From Legionella londiniensis (GTDB taxonomy: Bacteria; Pseudomonadota; Gammaproteobacteria; Legionellales; Legionellaceae), in contig NZ_LNYK01000033.1 of assembly GCF_001467825.1 (NCBI RefSeq), forward strand, positions 948 to 64,947: a DNA stretch of 64,000 nucleotides. Direction: 5' to 3'. The position numbers were made by a program, and so were the translations under genes. This document shows, piece after piece, positions 56,059 to 64,000 of this stretch. A model generated the notes under the pieces. It saw nothing but the letters and a program-made list of their open reading frames with translations. It was not told where the DNA came from and made no database searches. How positions within the stretch are numbered: the first letter of the stretch is position 1; the number at the start of each line of letters is the position of its first letter.

Positions 56059-58242
56059 CTACTCTTCAGGCGAATCATCCTGGATGGGCTGCTCATCAGA
56101 CTCAGCTTTCTCCTCTGGCTCGCTTGTTTCCGGGCGTGATTCTGCTTCTTTTGTTTTGCTTGATTCCGGCTTATCTTTCCACTCCAGCTTGACCCGGCCT
56201 TGTTTGTCTATGCCTGCGACAAAAACCGTGATCTCCTGACCTTCGGTTAATACTTCCTCAACCTTTTGCGAACGATCTGCACAGATTTGCGATATATGCA
56301 GCAAACCATCTTTACCAGGCAATAAATTGATGAAAGCGCCAAAGTCGACGATTTTACTCACTTTTCCGTGATAAGTCTGGCCTACTTCTACTTCTGCAAT
56401 CAGTGCCTTAATCTGCCGTTGCGCTTCTTCCAACGCTTCCGCATTAGGAGAAAACATTTGTACTACGCCAGTATCATCAATATCAATTGCAACACCAGTG
56501 CTTTCTACCAATCCTTTAATTGTGGCGCCGCCCTTGCCGATAATGGTGCGAATCTTGTCTTCGGCCACCTTCATGCTCACAATTCTTGGCGCATGTTCGG
56601 ATAACTCTTCGCGGTGTTCAGCCAGCGCATTATTCATCACTTCCAAGATGTGCTTTCTAGCAGCCAATGCCTGATCAAGCGCCTGCTCCATGATTTCCTT
56701 CGTGATACCGGTGATTTTGATATCCATTTGCAGAGCGGTTACCCCTTTTTCGGTACCGGCAACTTTAAAGTCCATATCGCCCAAATGATCTTCATCCCCC
56801 AATATATCTGTGAGGACAGCAAAGCGTTCCCCTTCTTTAATCAGGCCCATGGCCACACCCGCAACAGGCGCCTTTAAAGGCACGCCTGCATCCATCAGGG
56901 CAAGGCTTGTGCCGCAGACTGTGGCCATTGAACTTGAGCCGTTTGATTCGGTGATGTCAGAAACCACTCGCAGTACATAGGGAAATTCACTGGCACTCGG
57001 GAGCACTGCCATCAGGCTCCGGTGTGCCAGACGGCCATGGCCTATTTCGCGGCGCTTGGGGCTGCCAACCATACCGGTTTCTCCCACAGAAAAAGGTGGG
57101 AAATTGTAATGCAGCATAAACCGCTCTTTATATTCTCCCTCCAGCCTATCCAAAGTCTGCGCATCTCGTTCGCTTCCCAAAGTGGCGGCAACGATGGCCT
57201 GGGTTTCACCTCTGGTAAAGAGGGCAGAACCATGCGCCCGCTCAAGAAAAGTGGTACGAATAGCGATGGGACGGACAGTTCTTTGGTCACGGCCGTCAAT
57301 ACGCGGCTCACCATTGAGGATGCGGTTTCGGACAATGTTCTTCTCCAATATGCCAAGAAGTGCCAAGATATCGTCCCGCTCAATATCCTCGTTCCCTTCC
57401 AGCAAAGCATCGGCCACCTGCTGGCGGATTTCTGCCAGGCGCTGATAGCGCTGTTGCTTGTCTCTAATTTGATAAGCCTGTTCCAAATCATCTTGAGCCC
57501 GTTTTTTTAGCTCAATTTCTAATGCCTCATCAACAGCAGGCGGCGTCCAGTCCCAGGCTGGCTTGCCGGCTTCTGCAGCAAACTCTCGGATGGCCTTGAT
57601 GACACCTTTCATCATCTCATGACCATAAAGCACGGCGCCAAGCATAATTTCTTCGCTGAGCTCTTGAGCTTCGGACTCAACCATCAATATGGCATTTTCA
57701 GTACCGGCTACTATGAGATCAAGTTCAGAATAGGCAAGCGCTTTATGGCCAGGATTTAATAAATAAATACCATCCTTATAACCAATCCGCGCAGCGCCAA
57801 TTGGCCCTTGAAATGGAATGCCAGAAACAGCAAGCGCTGCGGATGCGCCTAACATCGCCACGATATCAGCAGGCACATCCGGGTTTAAAGACATAACCGT
57901 TGCAATCACTTGCACTTCATTATAGAAATTATCAGGAAACAATGGGCGCAAAGGGCGATCGATCAATCTGGAAACCAGCGTTTCGTGCTCGCTTGGGCGG
58001 CCTTCACGCTTCGTAAATCCCCCTGGAATTTTACCAGCGGCATAAGATTTTTCCTGATAATGAACCGTTAAGGGGAAAAAATTATTTTTCTCAGCACCTT
58101 CCTTATTGCCTACAACAGTCACCAAGACCTGGGTTCCGTTCATGTTTGCAAAGACAGCGCCAGTGGCCTGTCTTGCAATTTCACCAGTCTCCAGAGTCAG
58201 GGTGTGCTCGCCAAATTGTACTGTTTTAGTGATTTTAGCCAC
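56059..58242 (-). CDS. pnp: Polynucleotide phosphorylase
   Basis: 727 residues starting at GTG 58242 (AGAGG 8 bases upstream; an earlier GTG at 58251 is too close to that site). Two RNase PH domains, a KH domain ([16 protein letters not shown]) and an S1 domain near the C-terminus. A 3'-5' phosphorolytic exoribonuclease, degradosome partner. The acidic, proline-containing tail of about 40 residues is low complexity. Downstream of rpsO, the classic arrangement with autoregulated leader. Confidence 0.96.
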   Translation of the reverse strand: MAKITKTVQFGEHTLTLETGEIARQATGAVFANMNGTQVLVTVVGNKEGAEKNNFFPLTVHYQEKSYAAGKIPGGFTKREGRPSEHETLVSRLIDRPLRPLFPDNFYNEVQVIATVMSLNPDVPADIVAMLGASAALAVSGIPFQGPIGAARIGYKDGIYLLNPGHKALAYSELDLIVAGTENAILMVESEAQELSEEIMLGAVLYGHEMMKGVIKAIREFAAEAGKPAWDWTPPAVDEALEIELKKRAQDDLEQAYQIRDKQQRYQRLAEIRQQVADALLEGNEDIERDDILALLGILEKNIVRNRILNGEPRIDGRDQRTVRPIAIRTTFLERAHGSALFTRGETQAIVAATLGSERDAQTLDRLEGEYKERFMLHYNFPPFSVGETGMVGSPKRREIGHGRLAHRSLMAVLPSASEFPYVLRVVSDITESNGSSSMATVCGTSLALMDAGVPLKAPVAGVAMGLIKEGERFAVLTDILGDEDHLGDMDFKVAGTEKGVTALQMDIKITGITKEIMEQALDQALAARKHILEVMNNALAEHREELSEHAPRIVSMKVAEDKIRTIIGKGGATIKGLVESTGVAIDIDDTGVVQMFSPNAEALEEAQRQIKALIAEVEVGQTYHGKVSKIVDFGAFINLLPGKDGLLHISQICADRSQKVEEVLTEGQEITVFVAGIDKQGRVKLEWKDKPESSKTKEAESRPETSEPEEKAESDEQPIQDDSPEE

Positions 58243-58343
58243 GTATGTCACCTCTTAAATCAATTGTTTTATATTTTTAGATGGGCTTGGATTTCTTTCA
58301 AGACTATTGTTAGTCCAGGTTATAAACCTGGGCAGCGGAGAAA

Positions 58344-58371
58344 AAAAAAGCGCAGAAGACTGCGCTTTTTT
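58344..58371 (-). terminator. rpsO terminator/attenuator before pnp
   Basis: AAAAAAGCGCAG (58344-58355) pairs with CTGCGCTTTTTT (58360-58371), 12 bp, 4-base loop. On the minus strand a T-run follows. It lies between rpsO and pnp, where E. coli also has a partial terminator. Confidence 0.88.
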
Positions 58372-58410
58372 AAATGAAAACGTTTGCCCAATCACCAATC
58401 ATGCTGGTAA

Positions 58411-58686
58411 TCAATAGGAATCTCTTAAACCTAGTTTTTTAATCAAACTGGAATAACGATCCTGATCTTTTCTTTTCAAATACTTTAAAAGCTTGCGCCG
58501 TTTGTTAACCAAAGCCTGTAATCCACGGCGTGAATGGAAGTCTTTTTTATGGGTTTTAAAATGCGTTGTCAAATAATTAATCCGGTTTGTGATAAGGGAT
58601 ACCTGCACTTCGGGCGACCCAGTATCAGCATTGGCGCGCTTAAATTCATTGATGATATCTTCTTTCTGTGCGCTAGTTAGCGACAT
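58411..58686 (-). CDS. rpsO: 30S ribosomal protein S15
   Basis: 91 residues, [17 protein letters not shown] start and the [20 protein letters not shown] motif of S15. Binds 16S rRNA early in assembly. First gene of rpsO-pnp. Confidence 0.97.
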   Translation of the reverse strand: MSLTSAQKEDIINEFKRANADTGSPEVQVSLITNRINYLTTHFKTHKKDFHSRRGLQALVNKRRKLLKYLKRKDQDRYSSLIKKLGLRDSY

Positions 58687-58837
58687 TGTTTACTCCTAGA
58701 AACATGAATCGTGTGTTTTCAAAATGATGAATTTTACCAATCCCTGTCTTCATAAACAAGCAATATTTTGTCCAAGCAGCTTTTTTTTGACGACAACCCA
58801 ATTGTAGATAGCTTGATCTGTATTCGTCAATAAAAAA

Positions 58838-59743
58838 TCAATACACTCCCTGCAGAAGACGTTTGCCTTTTAAATGCCCTGACTCATCGACCTCGCCCAG
58901 GCCGACAAAACGGCCATCCAGGCGATATAACCGCATGATGCCGCAATTGTTTTCAGGCTGTATTTTGATAATCTTGCCTTGGCGAAGGGCCGATTCTTCA
59001 TCAAATTCAATGGTCATCCGCGGGAAAAAAGCCGTTGCCCTGTCAATTGGCAATAAGCAGTTGAGCAGTGCTTCTTTTGATTGTTCAGCCAAATCGTTCA
59101 GGGCATGCATGGGCTCATCAGCAAAGCCTGCCGTATATTTCCTATGCAAGCGGGTTACATGGGCGCCAACACCAAGCTTATTGCCAATATCCTCTATTAG
59201 ATTGCGGATATAAGTCCCCTTGCTGCAGGAAACAACCAGGGAAAAATGACAGGCATCAAAATCCACCAAACTCAGTTGATGAATATAAATATCACGCGCC
59301 TCTCGTTCCACTTCGACTCCAGCGCGGGCATACTCATAAAGAGGCCGGCCTTGATGTTTTAAGGCCGAAAACATGGAAGGAACCTGCTTGCTCTTGCCCA
59401 AGAAAGCCTGCAAGACCTCGTGTAAATCATCCTGGCTAATAGCCCGGCCTTCTACCCTGGCAATGATTTCTCCTAAAGCATCTCCAGTATTGGTTTTGAT
59501 GCCGAGAGCAGCTGTAACTTCATAACATTTATCCGCATCCAGCAAATACTGGCTGAATTTTGTCGCTTCTCCAAAACAGATTGGCAACATGCCGGTTGCC
59601 AGAGGATCAAGGCTTCCAGTATGTCCTGCTTTTTGCGCATTAAATAAACGTTTGACCTTTTGCAAAGCCCAATTTGAAGTAACGCCTTGCGGCTTATTCA
59701 GGAGCAAAATACCATGTACAGGCTGTTTATTGCTGCTCGTCAT
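58838..59743 (-). CDS. truB: tRNA pseudouridine-55 synthase
   Basis: 301 residues from the ATG at 59743, which overlaps the end of rbfA; a longer frame begins at 59773. Catalytic aspartate lies in [17 protein letters not shown]; the PUA-like C-terminal region is present. Makes pseudouridine 55 in the T loop. Confidence 0.95.
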   Translation of the reverse strand: MTSSNKQPVHGILLLNKPQGVTSNWALQKVKRLFNAQKAGHTGSLDPLATGMLPICFGEATKFSQYLLDADKCYEVTAALGIKTNTGDALGEIIARVEGRAISQDDLHEVLQAFLGKSKQVPSMFSALKHQGRPLYEYARAGVEVEREARDIYIHQLSLVDFDACHFSLVVSCSKGTYIRNLIEDIGNKLGVGAHVTRLHRKYTAGFADEPMHALNDLAEQSKEALLNCLLPIDRATAFFPRMTIEFDEESALRQGKIIKIQPENNCGIMRLYRLDGRFVGLGEVDESGHLKGKRLLQGVY

Positions 59744-60098
59744 CTTGCTGTTTTTCAGGGTTGGCTTCATCAATGAGGCGGCTTAGGCGTTTGCCGTACT
59801 CGATCGACTCATCATAAACGAAATGCAGCTGCGGCATGATCCGAAGAGTCATGCTTTTCGCCAATATAGTCCGCAGATAACTTGCAGCAGCGTTTAAAAT
59901 GGCGGCTGTTTGCTGTGGCTCAGCATTTAAAACCGTAAAATATACTTTGGCATGGCTTAAGTCCTTTGAGACCTTAACTGCTGAAATAGTCACAAATTTT
60001 GATAATCGCGGGTCGGTAACTTCCGTTTGAATCAATTGGGCCAATTTACGCTTTATGGTTTCGGCAATTCGATCCGTACGTTTAAATTCATTTATCAT
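59727..60098 (-). CDS. rbfA: Ribosome-binding factor A
   Basis: 123 residues, KH-like fold ([21 protein letters not shown] start). Needed for 30S maturation and cold growth. 76 bases after infB. Confidence 0.96.
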   Translation of the reverse strand: MINEFKRTDRIAETIKRKLAQLIQTEVTDPRLSKFVTISAVKVSKDLSHAKVYFTVLNAEPQQTAAILNAAASYLRTILAKSMTLRIMPQLHFVYDESIEYGKRLSRLIDEANPEKQQDDEQQ

Positions 60099-60174
60099 AT
60101 CTATCTCGATTTAGCGGTTAGATTGGCTCCATGCCCAGGCTGTCTCATGATGGAACTGAAGGTTCGGTCAAGTA

Positions 60175-62769
60175 TCAATCACGCTTGATTTCCACTGTTT
60201 CAAATACTTCAATCAAATCGCCGCTTTTGACATCATTATAGTTTTTAACGCCAATGCCGCATTCAAGCCCCTGCCGTACTTCCACAACGTCATCCTTGAA
60301 CCGACGCAAGGACTCTAAAGTACCTTCATAGATCACCACATTATTTCTTAATACCCGGATTGGGTTATTCCGCTTAATCACGCCTTCGATCACCATACAG
60401 CCGGCAATCGCGCCAAGCTTGGGTGAGCGAAAAACATCCCGCACTTCTGCAATCCCGATAATTTCCTCTTTAAATTTAGGTTCAAGCATACCGGATAAGG
60501 CGCCTTTGACCTGGTCCACAATTTCATAAATCACACTGTAGTAGTGTATTTCAACGCCTTCCAATTCAGCCAGTCGCTTGGCACCGGCATCAGCACGGAC
60601 GTTAAAACCAATCAGCAATGCATGAGAAGCGATTGCCAGATGCACATCGGACTCGGTAATGCCGCCCACCCCGCTTGCGATAATGTTCACAGTCGCTTCA
60701 TCAGTTGAAAGCTTGACCAATGCATCGGCAATAGCCTCTACAGAGCCTTGAACATCTGCTTTAAGCACTACATTTAAGACTTTGGATTCAGCTGCGGTCA
60801 TGGTATCCATAAAGCCCTCGAGCGAAGTCTTCTGGCGCCTTGCGAGTTTCACATCACGGAATTTTCCTTGCCGGAATAAGGCAACTTCGCGAGCGCGCTT
60901 CTCATCTGGAACAACAATCGCTTCATCACCAGCATGCGGAACTGCAGATAAACCCAATACTTCAACGGGAATAGAGGGTCCTGCCGCTTCCACCGTTGAA
61001 CCATTATCGCTGACTAATGCTCGAACTCTTCCATATTGGAGACCTGCAAGCAGGATATCTCCCCTGCGTAAAGTACCATTTTGAACCAGGACTGTAGCGA
61101 CAGGCCCACGACCTTTATCCAGCCTGGATTCAATCACCACGCCTTTTGCCGCGCCATCAGTATGTGCGGTCAGCTCCAGCACTTCAGCCTGAAGTAAAAT
61201 TGCATCCAGTAATTCCTCTATGCCCTGGCCGGTTTTAGCAGAAATTTTAACGAACATGGTATCGCCACCCCACGCTTCGGGAATAACATCATACGCAGAC
61301 AGCTCGTTCATCACCCGCTCTGGATCAACACCCGGTTTATCCATTTTATTAACCGCCACGATAATGGGGACTTTAGCTGCTTTGGCATGTTGCACGGCTT
61401 CTATCGTTTGCGGCTTAACGCCGTCATCAGCGGCAACGATCAAGATCACAATATCAGTCACTTCCGCGCCGCGGGCACGCATCGCGGTAAAGGCAGCGTG
61501 ACCTGGGGTATCAAGGAAAGTAATTTCACCCTTGGCAGTGCTGACATGATACGCACCGATATGCTGGGTAATCCCGCCTGCCTCTCCAGCGGCTACTTTT
61601 GTTCGACGAATGTAATCCAGCAACGAGGTTTTACCATGATCCACATGCCCCATGATAGTGACCACCGGCGCGCGGGTCTCTTCACGACTACCTTTGCTGA
61701 CCACATCGTCAAGTGTCGCTTCAATAGCATTTTCTTTAAGAGGCCGGGGAATATGTCCCATTTCTTCAACAACAATGATCGCCGTTTCCTGATCAATCAC
61801 TTGGTTAATGGTTGCCATTGCACCAAGACTCATCATGGCTTTAATCACTTCTGCCGCCTTGACAGACATCCGTTTGGCAAGCTCAGCGACTGTAATTGTT
61901 TCAGGAATCGTCACCTCTCGAACCACAGGTGCCGTGGGTTTAGCAAATCCGTGGGTCAATGCTTCCTCGGCTTCACGGTATTTTTCTGATTTTTCAGTGC
62001 TCTTTCGTTTTTTTACCTTGTGTTTTTTATTAGGAAATATCAGTTCATGTTCCTGCTCTTCCTGGTAACGGGGCTGATATTTACTTTTCTTCTTACCCTT
62101 GCGATAGTCTGACTTTTCTATATCTTGCTCATCTTCATCAGCAGCCTTTTTCTTCGAAGGCCGCGCGCGTTCTTCTTTCTTGGGACGCTCAAAACTTTCC
62201 TTTTTCTCCACTGACTCAGCTGGTTCAGGTGCAGTTTCTGAAACTTCAGGCACCATTTCTTTCGGCAAAGCCTCCTCTTGGGCGGCTTCTATTTCGACAG
62301 GAGCTTCAGCCATCTTCTGTTCCGTCTCAAGCGCTATCCCGGAAGATGAAGCTTCTGATGGCTCAGCTATATCCTGCACTGGTTCAACAGCAGGCTCAGC
62401 CGGCTTTGCCGCTTCATCTTCCAGTACAGCTTCTGCTACCTCAGGCTCGTTTTGTTGTTCAAGAATGCTGCGCTTCACGTAAGTGCGATTTTTTCGAACC
62501 TCAACCTTAACTTTTTTGCCGCTATGTGCATCTTGCCCTAAAGTTACCTGCGAAACACTCTTGCGGCGCAGGGTAATGCGTCCAGGCGCCAGGGTGTTCT
62601 CTCCCTTATTAAGACCTTTTAAATGATTGAGCAATGTGCGCTTTTGCTCTTCATTTACCACCTGCTGATCATCTGTAAAAGATAACCCAGCTTCCTGCAA
62701 CTGGTTCAATAAGCGCTCAACAGGGATACCCACGATTTGTGCTAATTGTTTAACCGTTACATCCGCCAT
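60175..62769 (-). CDS. infB: Translation initiation factor IF-2
   Basis: 864 residues: IF2_N subdomain (about 1-55), a long charged variable region (about 85-285), then the GTPase ([36 protein letters not shown]) and C-terminal fMet-tRNA-binding domains. Single-copy essential factor; AGGA 8 bases before the ATG. Confidence 0.97.
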   Translation of the reverse strand: MADVTVKQLAQIVGIPVERLLNQLQEAGLSFTDDQQVVNEEQKRTLLNHLKGLNKGENTLAPGRITLRRKSVSQVTLGQDAHSGKKVKVEVRKNRTYVKRSILEQQNEPEVAEAVLEDEAAKPAEPAVEPVQDIAEPSEASSSGIALETEQKMAEAPVEIEAAQEEALPKEMVPEVSETAPEPAESVEKKESFERPKKEERARPSKKKAADEDEQDIEKSDYRKGKKKSKYQPRYQEEQEHELIFPNKKHKVKKRKSTEKSEKYREAEEALTHGFAKPTAPVVREVTIPETITVAELAKRMSVKAAEVIKAMMSLGAMATINQVIDQETAIIVVEEMGHIPRPLKENAIEATLDDVVSKGSREETRAPVVTIMGHVDHGKTSLLDYIRRTKVAAGEAGGITQHIGAYHVSTAKGEITFLDTPGHAAFTAMRARGAEVTDIVILIVAADDGVKPQTIEAVQHAKAAKVPIIVAVNKMDKPGVDPERVMNELSAYDVIPEAWGGDTMFVKISAKTGQGIEELLDAILLQAEVLELTAHTDGAAKGVVIESRLDKGRGPVATVLVQNGTLRRGDILLAGLQYGRVRALVSDNGSTVEAAGPSIPVEVLGLSAVPHAGDEAIVVPDEKRAREVALFRQGKFRDVKLARRQKTSLEGFMDTMTAAESKVLNVVLKADVQGSVEAIADALVKLSTDEATVNIIASGVGGITESDVHLAIASHALLIGFNVRADAGAKRLAELEGVEIHYYSVIYEIVDQVKGALSGMLEPKFKEEIIGIAEVRDVFRSPKLGAIAGCMVIEGVIKRNNPIRVLRNNVVIYEGTLESLRRFKDDVVEVRQGLECGIGVKNYNDVKSGDLIEVFETVEIKRD

Positions 62770-63008
62770 AATTCAAATCCTCATTTAGCTGCCTCTGCGG
62801 CAGCTTATAAATTTTAATAGTCATTCCTGAAGCTTAAAGCTGGAATTCGTTCTATTAATTCTCACTTAAACGGACAACCATATAAAATGGCATCCAGCAT
62901 AACAAATTGAAAATCAAGCTGACCAGTACTTCTTTTGAGCGAAATTTTCAAATCTTCATGATAAATTTTGCTACAAACTTTCACCAAAAAATTTAACAAA
63001 AAATAGGG
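62770..63008. other. infB leader, 239 bases
   Basis: The gap between nusA and infB is unusually wide for this operon. A hairpin AGCTGCC/GGCAGCT (62787-62805) lies 9 bases before the infB ribosome site. No clear promoter or gene was seen; the left half is AT-rich. Confidence 0.5.
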
Positions 63009-64000
63009 TTAGGCCTCATCAGACTGAAACCAGGGCTCCCTGGCTTTCATAATCAAAGCACCAGCCTTCTCTTCGGTCATTCCTGTCAGCTCCTGGAGTT
63101 CATCCACAGATTGTTCTGCAAGCTCCTCAACAGTGGTGATGCCTGCGCCTTTCAACTGCTCTGCAAGTTCTTCAGTCATACCTTCTAACGATAATAAATC
63201 GCCATCACTGCCTTCTGTGGCTGTCTGGCCTGAAGCTAAGGCCTGAGTTAATAAGGAATCATTTGCCCGGCTTCGCAACTCATCAACAATTTCTTCGTCA
63301 AATTCCTCAATAGACAGCAGTTCATCTTTAGGAACATAGGCAATTTCCTCAAGTGATGAAAACCCATTTGCTACCAGTATGGAAGCAATTTCTTCATCAA
63401 TATCAAGAGCTGAAGTAAATAACTTGATAATTTTAGTGGATTCAGCCTGGCTCTTATCTTCAAACTCCTCCGCTGTCATGACATTTAACGTCCATCCTGT
63501 TAACTGGCTAGCCAGGCGAACATTTTGTCCTGAGCGCCCTATGGCCTGGGAAAGTTGCTCTTTCTGTACTGCCAGATCCATGGTATGCGTATCTTCATCG
63601 ACCACAATCGAACTGATTTCCGCAGGCGCCATAGCATTAATCACCAGCTGGGCCGGATTATCATCCCATAATACAATATCAACTCGCTCGCCGCCTAACT
63701 CGCTGGAGACTGCCTGAACACGTGCGCCGCGCATTCCGACACACGCACCAACAGGATCAATTCGGCCGTCATTGGTCTTAACGGCGATTTTAGCCCGGCT
63801 GCCGGGCTCACGCGCTGCTGCCTTAATCTCGATTACATTTTCACCTATTTCGGGCACTTCAATTCGAAATAACTCAATCAGCATTTCCTTTCTTGTTCTG
63901 CTTACCAGGAGTTGCGGACCTCGCGGCTGCTCCACAATATCATAAAGATATGCCCGCACTCTGTCATTCGGCCTGAACATTTCCTGCGGCAGCATTTCAT
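63009..64000 (-). CDS. nusA: Transcription termination/antitermination factor NusA, 5' end outside the window
   Basis: The frame is open to the right edge; about 330 C-terminal residues are present. S1 domain, KH1 and KH2 ([20 protein letters not shown] and [18 protein letters not shown]), and two C-terminal acidic helix-hairpin repeats ([19 protein letters not shown] and [19 protein letters not shown]). The N-terminal RNAP-binding domain is cut off. Upstream of infB in the usual order. Confidence 0.96.
   Translation of the reverse strand, partial: EMLPQEMFRPNDRVRAYLYDIVEQPRGPQLLVSRTRKEMLIELFRIEVPEIGENVIEIKAAAREPGSRAKIAVKTNDGRIDPVGACVGMRGARVQAVSSELGGERVDIVLWDDNPAQLVINAMAPAEISSIVVDEDTHTMDLAVQKEQLSQAIGRSGQNVRLASQLTGWTLNVMTAEEFEDKSQAESTKIIKLFTSALDIDEEIASILVANGFSSLEEIAYVPKDELLSIEEFDEEIVDELRSRANDSLLTQALASGQTATEGSDGDLLSLEGMTEELAEQLKGAGITTVEELAEQSVDELQELTGMTEEKAGALIMKAREPWFQSDEA

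Noticed and set aside
1-64000. Search for mobile elements, phage genes, rRNA or defence systems
   Set aside because: No transposase, integrase, terminal inverted repeats, toxin-antitoxin pair, restriction or CRISPR-associated gene was recognisable in either strand.

Overview
The window looks like a chromosomal segment of a Legionella species or a very close relative. The main evidence is a set of seven Dot/Icm type IVB secretion genes (dotD, dotC, dotB, dotA, icmV, icmW, icmX) in the Legionella arrangement, with protein lengths close to those I recall from L. pneumophila (DotD 163, DotC about 304, DotB 378, DotA 1021, IcmV about 151, IcmW 151 residues). The base composition is moderately AT-rich by eye (not computed). 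I see no insertion sequence, integrase, phage gene, rRNA or CRISPR array.

Layout. 1-700: the 5' part of a minus-strand gene that runs off the left edge and encodes an 18-residue tandem repeat. 1-6.4 kb: a coiled-coil membrane protein, a polyhydroxyalkanoate (PHA) block (phaC, phasin, phaR) and a phosphate uptake pair (PhoU-like protein plus PiT transporter). 6.4-10.3 kb: accessory genes, namely a small protein built like an NHLP-type RiPP precursor with no maturation genes beside it, a convergent 61-residue gene, an adenosine deaminase family gene, and two unrecognised proteins with effector-like features. 10.3-17.4 kb: rpoH, the ftsYEX set, a pair of secreted M16 proteases (the second without the zinc motif) and rsmD. 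17.4-25.7 kb: Dot/Icm genes. 25.7-33 kb: a heptosyltransferase, a small zinc protein and the overlapping nnr-tsaE-amiB-mutL-miaA run. 33-38.3 kb: sspAB, the cytochrome bc1 operon and rplM-rpsI. 38.5-46.3 kb: tRNA-Val, thrS, infC (AUU start), rpmI, rplT, pheS, pheT, ihfA and a 2Fe-2S ferredoxin. 46.3-54.3 kb: a second accessory zone with a candidate sRNA, an HTH regulator, a membrane-transporter module, a PbgA/YejM-like protein, two tandem paralogues of unknown function and an HdeD-like protein. 54.3-64 kb: ppa, an HIT protein with folE, then pnp, rpsO, truB, rbfA, infB and the 3' part of nusA.

How it fits together. DotD and DotC are outer-membrane lipoproteins of the secretion core; DotB is the cytoplasmic ATPase; DotA and IcmV are inner-membrane proteins; IcmW is a coupling adaptor; IcmX is periplasmic. 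The two effector-like genes about 8 kb upstream are possible cargo. PHA storage is a known late-stage carbon reserve in Legionella. The right-hand third is the conserved translation and RNA-decay gene set of gammaproteobacteria, transcribed leftward with several clear intrinsic terminators.

The observations most worth a second look are the orphan RiPP-like precursor (6429-6758), the candidate GGA-loop sRNA (about 46421-46592), the edge repeat protein, the double-palindrome operator before the HIT-folE operon, the palindrome over the promoter of the 9374 gene, the structured dotC-dotB gap and the tandem paralogues at 52-53.5 kb.
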